A DNA stretch of 29,479 nucleotides from Candidatus Omnitrophica bacterium UBA5776. Lineage in GTDB: Bacteria > Omnitrophota > Gorgyraeia > Gygaellales > Profunditerraquicolaceae. Numbering within the stretch: the stretch's first letter is position 1; every line of letters begins with the position of its first letter. Under the pieces are notes generated by a model that worked only from the letters and a program-made list of their open reading frames with translations, was not told the origin of the DNA and did not search any database. The stretch lies in the NCBI GenBank assembly GCA_002418595.1, contig DIEK01000038.1, positions 1 through 29,479 of the forward strand, in the 5' to 3' direction. Positions 7,774-13,528 of this stretch are shown in pieces. Position numbers and translations under genes: made by a program.

Positions 7774-8723
7774 AAGACATGGGCAACGGTTTTAGACCGG
7801 GGAAAATAGGCGTTTTGCTGGGCGGGCCGTCCAGCGAGAGGGAGATTTCGTTGAAGTCCGGGAAGGCGGTCTGCGCCGGACTTTCTTCTCTCGGGCTGGA
7901 TGCGGTGCCGGTAGAGATAGTCAGCGACGACGCGGCGGACGCGGAACGGCTGCTGCGGGAAAACGCGGTTGAATGCGTCTTCATCGCCCTGCACGGCTAT
8001 TTCGGCGAGGACGGCAGGATACAGGATATACTGGAGACGGCCGCTCTGCCTTATACCGGTTCCGGGCCGGAGGCGAGCAGGCTCTGCATGGACAAGTCCG
8101 CTTCCCGGGAGGTGTTCATGAGGAACGGTTTTAACGTCCCCAGCGGAGTTGTGCTGAACAGGCGCGAAGGATTCGATCTCCGCGCGTTAAAAGGATTGGA
8201 ATTCCCGCTGGTTATAAAACCGGCGTGCAATGGTTCCAGCATAGGAGTGGCGTTCGCCGACGACCCGCGGGAGGCGGAAGAAGCGGTGCGGGCGGCTTTT
8301 CTGCTGGACGAAAAAGTGATCGCGGAGGAGTTCATAGAAGGCAAGGAATTGACCGTGGGGATCCTTGCCGGCAAGGCGCTGCCGGTGATAGGTATAGTCC
8401 CGCAGAAAAGATTTTTCGATTACGAGGCGAAGTATAATAAGGGGATAACGGAATATGAAGTCCCGGCAGTGATGAAGCAGCGGGACGCGGAAACAGCCCA
8501 AAACGCGGCCTTGAAGGCGCATGATTCTCTGGGGTGCCGCGGCTGTTCCCGGGTGGACATAATATTGTCCCGTCGGGGTCCGGTTATACTGGAGATTAAT
8601 TCTATACCGGGGATGACGGAGACCAGCCTTTTACCCAAGGCGGCCGCCGTGAATGGAATGGATTTCCCCCATTTGTGTCTTAAGCTTCTGGAATTGGCTT
8701 ATGAGAAAAAACAGAACAAATAG
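7764..8723 (+). CDS. ddl: D-alanine--D-alanine ligase (Ddl)
   Basis: Ddl makes D-Ala-D-Ala for the pentapeptide stem. The 319-aa ATP-grasp enzyme shows GVLLGGPSSEREISL (16-30), LHGYFGEDGRIQD (76-88), the ATP-binding lysine in VIKPACNGSSIGV (150-162), EEFIEGKELTVG (188-199), FFDYEAKY and the magnesium and D-Ala binding end LEINSIPGMTETSL (near 278-292). The ATG at 7764 overlaps the murB stop by 10 bp. An internal ATG at codon 6 (7779) would still precede all motifs, so the N-terminus is uncertain by five residues. The 3' end overlaps ftsQ by 23 bp. Confidence 0.96.
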   Translation: MALKDMGNGFRPGKIGVLLGGPSSEREISLKSGKAVCAGLSSLGLDAVPVEIVSDDAADAERLLRENAVECVFIALHGYFGEDGRIQDILETAALPYTGSGPEASRLCMDKSASREVFMRNGFNVPSGVVLNRREGFDLRALKGLEFPLVIKPACNGSSIGVAFADDPREAEEAVRAAFLLDEKVIAEEFIEGKELTVGILAGKALPVIGIVPQKRFFDYEAKYNKGITEYEVPAVMKQRDAETAQNAALKAHDSLGCRGCSRVDIILSRRGPVILEINSIPGMTETSLLPKAAAVNGMDFPHLCLKLLELAYEKKQNK

Positions 8724-9507
8724 CCCGTCCGCCGGGAAGAACCGTTCCGGCCGCGGCGCATGGTTATATAAGATACCGGCGGCGGTTTTTATCATAAGCG
8801 TCTGCTTTTACGCGGTCTTCGCGCTGGGCAAGTCGGGTTTCTTCACCATCCGCGAGATCAAAATAAAGGGTAACAGGCAGATTGAAATTCCCGGACTGCT
8901 TGGGCGCAACATCTTCTGCGTCGATCTGCGCAGGCCCGCGGTATCCGCCATACGGCGTTATCCGCAATATTGTCGGATACGTGTTTACAGGGTTTTACCG
9001 GATCGTATATACGTAGATTTCAGCGAGCGCAAGCCGCTGGCCTGTGTTAAGAGCGAGCGTCCGATGCTGGTGGATGAGTTCGGGTTCCTTTTTCGGGTGC
9101 CTGAAGGCGCCCAGCCGGTCGGGGATTTGCCGGTCATCGAAGGGCTCGGCAGTAAATTGAAACTTTCAAGCTCCGGCAAAAGACAGTCCCTGGCCCAATT
9201 GCAGCTGGCCTTGTCGGTGATAAAGGGTTTTCAAGCTTACCCGGCGCTGGCGGCATTGCGCCTCAAGCGCGTGGAGATAGACGGCGCCGGAGCGGTGGCC
9301 GGGATCGTATTCAAAAAGGACATTCCCGGGGAACGGGAGATACAGGTGAAGTTCGGCTCTGAAAGGATCAGCGAAAAGGTCGGTTTACTGGCGACCATTT
9401 TCGGGCATTATTCCGGCGATCCGGGGGAGATCAATTATATCGATTTGCGTTTCAGCGAACCGGTGATAAAATACCGCGAAGATAGATCCGGTTCCAAAAG
9501 GACGTAA
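8701..9507 (+). CDS. ftsQ: Cell division protein FtsQ/DivIB
   Basis: This bitopic divisome protein links cytoplasmic and periplasmic division proteins. The 268-aa product has a basic cytoplasmic tail (1-20), one transmembrane helix (about 22-42), a POTRA domain (about 48-118, FFTIREIKIKGN...LPDRIYVDFSERKPLA) and the FtsQ beta domain beginning VDEFGFLFRV. ATG 8701 lies inside the ddl end; the frame is open further upstream (an ATG at 8653), but that would put hydrophobic ddl-overlapping sequence ahead of the basic tail. Sequence is poorly conserved in this family, so the call rests on topology, POTRA pattern and position between ddl and ftsA. Confidence 0.9.
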   Translation: MRKNRTNSPSAGKNRSGRGAWLYKIPAAVFIISVCFYAVFALGKSGFFTIREIKIKGNRQIEIPGLLGRNIFCVDLRRPAVSAIRRYPQYCRIRVYRVLPDRIYVDFSERKPLACVKSERPMLVDEFGFLFRVPEGAQPVGDLPVIEGLGSKLKLSSSGKRQSLAQLQLALSVIKGFQAYPALAALRLKRVEIDGAGAVAGIVFKKDIPGEREIQVKFGSERISEKVGLLATIFGHYSGDPGEINYIDLRFSEPVIKYREDRSGSKRT

Positions 9508-9525
9508 CCGCGGGGAGAAACAGGC

Positions 9526-10785
9526 ATGTCTAATTATATTTGCACCATGGATTTCGGCTCAAGCAAGATCACCGCCGCCGTGGCAAAGGCCGGCAGGAAA
9601 GGCCTGAGCGACCTGCATTTTACCATGATGCCATCCCGGGGAATAGAAAAAGGGATGATCGTGGACTCCGCGGCCTTCAGCAACAGCATACGGGCGGTGC
9701 TGCGTAATCTTTTGGGAAAATCCGGCGTCAAGATACGCAACATCTATACCAATATTCCGGCTCCCAACGTGATAGTGAAGCACAGCCGGGCGATAATCCC
9801 GCTCGCCGAGAGGGGCAATAAGGTGGTAACCCCTTCCGACGTGATGCGTGTGAACCATCAGGCAAAGGTGCTGGGCGCGAACCTCGAAGAGGAGATAATA
9901 CACCGGATTCCCTATAGTTATTCCGTGGATTCCAAGGAGGGCGTGTTGAATCCGCTGGGTCTTTACAGCCACAAACTGGAATCTGATTTGCTGCTGGTTT
10001 GCGGCAGGATGTCTTTTGTGCAGAGTCTGTCGCGCGCGGTGAATCAAGCCGGTTACGAGATGAAAGGCATGGCGCTTTCCGGGATCGCGGCAGCGGAAGT
10101 GGTTTTTGATCCGTTGATGAGAGAAGGCACCTGCGTTTTCTGCGACGTGGGCAGCGACAACACGGAGATGCTGATATTCCGGAACGGTTCTTTGCGTCAT
10201 ATAGAGATACTCCCCACGGGCGGCGACGACGTTACCATGGAGTTGGCAAAGAGCGTGGATATCCCGGCCGTTCTTGCGGAGGACATAAAAATAACGCATG
10301 CCTTTGCCGGCGACTGCAGCAGGATAGAAGAAGACAAGGAAGTGTTGATCAAGCGCAATAATATCTATAAGCCGGTAAAACAGCGGCAGATCTGCGAAGT
10401 GGCCACGGCAAAGACGAGAGAGATCTGTACCAATATCCGCCGCACGATGGAACGGACGATCACCTGCGGAGAGGTTGATACCGTTATAGCCGCCGGCAGA
10501 ACGATAGCCCTGGACGGATTCCTGGAGACGCTGGAGACCATCCTGGGTATACCGGTTAGACAGGCGAGGATCCTTAATCCCGGGATCGCCGGGATGTTGA
10601 AAGGCGAGGACATACTTTCCGGGCAGAAATACATGGCTTATATCACCTGTTTCGGGCTTCTCCGCGTGGCTTATTCTTACGAGTATCCCTCTGATAACGG
10701 ACAAAATCCCGCCTCCGGCGTCCCCGGGAACTGGATGCGAAGAGCCTCTGCGAAGATAAAGGAGATATACGAAGAGTATTTCTAA
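9526..10785 (+). CDS. ftsA: Cell division protein FtsA, divergent ATPase motifs
   Basis: FtsA is the actin-like adaptor that normally tethers FtsZ to the membrane. The 419-aa protein keeps the phosphate-1 motif MDFGSSKITAAVA (8-20), the inserted FtsA-specific SHS2/1C subdomain (about 84-163, with HRIPYSYSVD) and a C-terminal amphipathic helix GNWMRRASAKIKEIYEEYF (401-419) that resembles the E. coli FtsA membrane-targeting helix. The phosphate-2 motif is DVGSDNT (207-213) where GGGT is usual, and the adenosine motif reads VIAAGRT (320-326) without the usual GG pair. A GGGGAG ribosome binding site precedes ATG 9526, 18 bp after ftsQ. No ftsZ follows. Confidence 0.92.
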   Translation: MSNYICTMDFGSSKITAAVAKAGRKGLSDLHFTMMPSRGIEKGMIVDSAAFSNSIRAVLRNLLGKSGVKIRNIYTNIPAPNVIVKHSRAIIPLAERGNKVVTPSDVMRVNHQAKVLGANLEEEIIHRIPYSYSVDSKEGVLNPLGLYSHKLESDLLLVCGRMSFVQSLSRAVNQAGYEMKGMALSGIAAAEVVFDPLMREGTCVFCDVGSDNTEMLIFRNGSLRHIEILPTGGDDVTMELAKSVDIPAVLAEDIKITHAFAGDCSRIEEDKEVLIKRNNIYKPVKQRQICEVATAKTREICTNIRRTMERTITCGEVDTVIAAGRTIALDGFLETLETILGIPVRQARILNPGIAGMLKGEDILSGQKYMAYITCFGLLRVAYSYEYPSDNGQNPASGVPGNWMRRASAKIKEIYEEYF

Positions 10786-10904
10786 ACATGAGGTACAAAG
10801 CATGAAGGACAATAAAATAATTTCTATATAATCTTTCATTTCTCTCCCGGGCTTTTATCCTTTTACACATTCTTTCTTCTGGCGCCTTCATCCTTTCTTA
10901 TCAG

Positions 10905-10932
10905 TTGACCCCTCATTTTAATCGTGTATAAT
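10905..10932 (+). promoter_or_regulatory. Predicted sigma70-type promoter for the yggS operon
   Basis: TTGACC (10905-10910) and a perfect TATAAT (10927-10932) are separated by 16 nt. Transcription would begin near 10939 and give a leader of about 75 nt before the small ORF at 11014. The stretch before it (10786-10904) is pyrimidine-rich, has no recognisable gene and no clear intrinsic terminator for ftsA. Confidence 0.7.
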
Positions 10933-10954
10933 TATATAGAATAAATCGGGGTTC

Positions 10955-11042
10955 GCGCCGCGTAAAAGGGTGTTCCAAGACTGCGGCCGGGCGTGCGGTA
11001 AAGGGGAAAGCTTATGTTTTACAATATTTTACGCAGCGGCGC
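10955..11042 (+). promoter_or_regulatory. Structured 5' leader: long-range stem overlapping a leader ORF
   Basis: GCGCCGCGTAAAA (10955-10967) pairs with TTTTAC-GCA-GCGGCGC (11027-11042), giving 6 and 7 bp of stem separated by a 3-nt bulge. The right arm lies inside the 20-codon ORF that starts at 11014, and the ORF's Shine-Dalgarno lies in the loop. Ribosomes on the small ORF would open the stem. I recognise no known riboswitch consensus in the loop. Confidence 0.5.
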
Positions 11043-11076
11043 CGTTTTGGGTATAGCCCGGCAGTGCATTTTATGA
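11014..11076 (+). CDS. Putative 20-aa leader peptide coupled to yggS
   Basis: This ORF encodes 20 residues beginning MFYNILRSGAVLG. AGGGG at 11002-11006 stands 7 nt before the ATG, a better ribosome binding site than any at yggS. The TGA stop (11074-11076) overlaps the yggS ATG (11073-11075) as ATGA, the same coupling seen between murD/ftsW and pilN/pilO here. No family is recognised; the peptide itself may matter less than its translation. It could be a chance ORF, as it is short. Confidence 0.45.
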   Translation: MFYNILRSGAVLGIARQCIL

Positions 11077-11774
11077 TACAGCAGAATATATCGGCGGTAA
11101 AAGAGAGGATACGTTCAGTCTGCGAAAGCGTTCCAAGAGATTTTTCCGGCGTGAGGATAGTCGCCGTCAGCAAAGGCAGGAGCGTGGAGGAGATACGCCT
11201 GGCACTGGCGGCAGGGTTGCGCGATATCGGCGAGAATCGCGTGCAGGAGGCCCGGGAGAAATACGCGCTGTCGAAGAGATTCACATCGCCGCAGATACGC
11301 TGGCATATGGTGGGGCATCTGCAGAGCAACAAAGCCGGGGATGCGGTGCGCATTTTCGATCTTATTCATTCAGTTGATAGTTTGAAACTCGCGGCGGAGT
11401 TGAACCGGCATGCCGGTTCGACGGGCAAAGTGCAGGAGATACTGGCGCAGGTTAACGTCTCGGGGGAAGGGACTAAATCCGGATTGTCTCCGCTGGAGGC
11501 GCGGGCGGCCGTGAAGGAGATGCTCTCGATGCCGAACATCATGGTCAGGGGGCTGATGACGATCTCCCCGTATTTCTTCGACCAGGAGGAAGCCCGGCCG
11601 TTCTTCGCCGGACTGAGGGAACTGATGGAGGAATTGAACGGCGGACTGCCGGATAACCGCAGGCTGGAATTTCTTTCCATGGGGATGAGCGGAGATTTTG
11701 AAGCGGCGCTGCGCGAGGGAGCCAACATATTAAGGCTTGGCAGGATCATTTTTGAAGGTGGAGCTCCGGCATAG
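11073..11774 (+). CDS. yggS: PLP homeostasis protein (YggS/YlmE/PROSC family)
   Basis: This is a pyridoxal-phosphate-binding protein with an alanine-racemase-like TIM barrel that buffers PLP and affects amino-acid metabolism; no catalytic activity is established for the family. The 233 aa show the PLP lysine in VAVSKGRS (K34), DIGENRVQEAREK (51-63), RWHMVGHLQSNK (76-87), VNVSGEGTKSGL, VRGLMTI and the terminal LSMGMSGDFEAAL...GANILRLG. ATG 11073 is preferred; an in-frame GTG at 11064 is possible. Neither has a good Shine-Dalgarno, which fits coupling to the upstream small ORF. yggS next to proC is a common bacterial pairing, and yggS often lies downstream of ftsZ. Confidence 0.94.
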   Translation: MIQQNISAVKERIRSVCESVPRDFSGVRIVAVSKGRSVEEIRLALAAGLRDIGENRVQEAREKYALSKRFTSPQIRWHMVGHLQSNKAGDAVRIFDLIHSVDSLKLAAELNRHAGSTGKVQEILAQVNVSGEGTKSGLSPLEARAAVKEMLSMPNIMVRGLMTISPYFFDQEEARPFFAGLRELMEELNGGLPDNRRLEFLSMGMSGDFEAALREGANILRLGRIIFEGGAPA

Positions 11775-11794
11775 GACGGCCGGAGAATATGCGT

Positions 11795-12628
11795 ATGTCT
11801 AAAAAAAAGGTCGGTATCGTCGGATACGGGAATATGGGATCGGCCATCGCGGAGGGCATAAAGGGAGATTATAGCGTCTTAGTCTTCGACAAGGACGCCG
11901 GGAAAACGGCGCCGGCCAGAGGTATGAAGACCGCGCGGAGCCTGGGAGAGCTGCTCGGCGGGTCCGATATCGTGGTGCTGGCGGTAAAACCGCAGGAACT
12001 CGGCGAGGTCTTGGAACGCGCCAAAGGCGGGTTCGTCGGGAAACTGGTCGTTTCCATAGCGGCTGGTATTCCGACTTCGTTATTGGAAGAACGCCTCGGC
12101 GGCGGCTGCCGGGTGGTCAGGGCCATGCCCAACCTGCCGGCGAAGATCGGTAAAGGAATGATTTGTTTTTGCGCCGGGAAGAACGCCGGCGAGGATGACC
12201 TGAAAGATTCCGCGGGGATTTTTTCTTTCATAGGCCGGGTCATGAGGGTGGATGAGAGTATGATGGACGCGGTCACCGCGGTCTCCGGCAGCGGGCCGGG
12301 ATATCTTTATTTCTTGCTGGAGCAGGCGCGCAAAGAAGAATGGACTTCCATCGCTTCCGGGCGTTTCACCGCGGAGTTGTCTTCCGCGGCGGAGAGCGCA
12401 GGTTTCAGCCCGCAAGACGCCGCGCTTCTGGCCTCCGCTACCGCGGAGGGCAGTATGGCTTTGCTGGCAAGTTCCGGGGTGTCCCCGGAAGTTCTACGCG
12501 CGCAGGTGGCCTCCAAAGGAGGGACTACCGAAGCCGGTATAAACGCAATGAGAGCATCCGGGAATTCTTTGAGGGAAGCGGTGAAGGCCGCTTTAAAAAG
12601 GGCGCGCGAACTTTCCACGACGTCGTAA
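11795..12628 (+). CDS. proC: Pyrroline-5-carboxylate reductase (ProC)
   Basis: ProC catalyses the last step of proline synthesis, reducing pyrroline-5-carboxylate with NAD(P)H. The 277-aa product shows the Rossmann motif VGIVGYGNMGSAIAEG (6-21), VLAVKPQ, SIAAGIP, the RAMPNLPAKIGKGM segment and the family signature region AVSGSGPGYLYFLLEQ followed by SKGGTTEAGINAM. ATG 11795 lies 9 nt after GGAG (11782-11785); an ATG two codons earlier at 11789 is only 3 nt from it and less likely. It starts 20 bp after yggS and ends 18 bp before mtnP, so it sits in one operon. Confidence 0.95.
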   Translation: MSKKKVGIVGYGNMGSAIAEGIKGDYSVLVFDKDAGKTAPARGMKTARSLGELLGGSDIVVLAVKPQELGEVLERAKGGFVGKLVVSIAAGIPTSLLEERLGGGCRVVRAMPNLPAKIGKGMICFCAGKNAGEDDLKDSAGIFSFIGRVMRVDESMMDAVTAVSGSGPGYLYFLLEQARKEEWTSIASGRFTAELSSAAESAGFSPQDAALLASATAEGSMALLASSGVSPEVLRAQVASKGGTTEAGINAMRASGNSLREAVKAALKRARELSTTS

Positions 12629-12646
12629 ATCAACAAGAAAGGGAAA

Positions 12647-13507
12647 ATGATGTCAAGAACGGGCGTAATCGGGGGAAGCGGTCTTTACAGAATGGAAGGC
12701 ATCACAAAGGTCAGGAGCGTTAAAATGAATACCCCCTTCGGCCGGCCTTCAGGCGGCCTGACTATCGGGGTGTTTCAAGGTAAGGAAGTGATTTTTCTGC
12801 CGAGGCACGGCAAAGGCCACACTATTTCTCCCGGAGAGATAAATTACCGCGCCAATATCTACGCGATGAAAAAGCTTGGCGTGGAACGCATTATTTCGGT
12901 GGCCGCCTGCGGCAGCCTTAAAGAGGAGATCAAACCGCTGGACTTCGTGGCGGTAGATCAGTTTGTTGACCGCACCAATTCCGCCAGGGAGATGAGCTTT
13001 TTCGACCGCGGCATAGTGGCGCATATAATGTTTGCCTATCCCGTGTGCGCGCATCTGCATAAAGCGCTCTGCCTGGCCGGCGCCGCGGCGGGAGTCAAGA
13101 TACACGAGAAAGGGACGTATTTGAATATAGAAGGGCCGTCGTTCTCCACCTTCGCCGAATCTTCTCTTTACCGCGGCTGGGGAATGGATGTGATAGGGAT
13201 GACCAATATGGCGGAGGCCAGGCTCGCGCGCGAGGCCGGGATATGTTATGCCAGTCTGGCGGCTGTGACAGACTATGACTGCTGGCACAAGGATTATCTA
13301 AACGTCAGCGTGGAGATGGTGATCGCCAACCTGCATAAGAACGTGGAGAACGCCAAGAAGATCATTTTCAACGCCATAGGTTCTCTGCCGGAGGAACGGA
13401 AATGTTCCTGCGGGGAGGCGCTGAAGAACGCCATTTGCACGGACAGGAAAGCCGTTACCCCGGCCGTCAGGAAAAGGGTCGCGCTACTGGCAGGGAAATA
13501 TCTGTAA
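12647..13507 (+). CDS. mtnP: S-methyl-5'-thioadenosine phosphorylase (MtnP)
   Basis: The enzyme phosphorolyses methylthioadenosine, a by-product of polyamine synthesis, to adenine and methylthioribose-1-phosphate. The 286 aa show TGVIGGSGLY (5-14), PRHGKGH (54-60 region), NYRANI, VAACGSL, the nucleoside-site EGPSFSTFAES and GMTNMAEARLAREA, and TDYDCW, whose aspartate residues favour an amino-purine and separate the enzyme from guanosine/inosine phosphorylases. Two ATGs in tandem (12647, 12650) leave the start uncertain by one residue. No other methionine-salvage gene is adjacent. A purine nucleoside phosphorylase of the same family is the alternative. Confidence 0.92.
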   Translation: MMSRTGVIGGSGLYRMEGITKVRSVKMNTPFGRPSGGLTIGVFQGKEVIFLPRHGKGHTISPGEINYRANIYAMKKLGVERIISVAACGSLKEEIKPLDFVAVDQFVDRTNSAREMSFFDRGIVAHIMFAYPVCAHLHKALCLAGAAAGVKIHEKGTYLNIEGPSFSTFAESSLYRGWGMDVIGMTNMAEARLAREAGICYASLAAVTDYDCWHKDYLNVSVEMVIANLHKNVENAKKIIFNAIGSLPEERKCSCGEALKNAICTDRKAVTPAVRKRVALLAGKYL

Positions 13508-13528
13508 TAACCGGAAACGGAGAGTAAA

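Noticed and set aside
9559..10839. A 426-codon minus-strand ORF opposite ftsA
   Set aside because: It mirrors ftsA almost exactly, is rich in His/Arg as expected for a reverse-strand shadow of GC-rich codons, has no recognisable motif, and ftsA is unmistakable.
10643..10891. Minus-strand 82-codon ORF starting in the ftsA-yggS gap with a GAAAGG-like site
   Set aside because: Its N-terminal third is in non-coding DNA but the rest is antisense to ftsA, the composition is Arg-rich and no terminator, promoter or homology supports it.
10955..11042. A known riboswitch (for example cobalamin or PLP-linked) in the yggS leader
   Set aside because: A stem is present, but none of the conserved boxes of known riboswitch classes could be recognised by eye.
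12473..12494. Palindrome TTCCGGGGTGTCCCCGGAA inside proC resembling the RAYT-like arms
   Set aside because: It shares only about 11 nt (GTGTCCCCGGA) with the repeat family, lies in conserved coding sequence and lacks the AATTAAGTA part.
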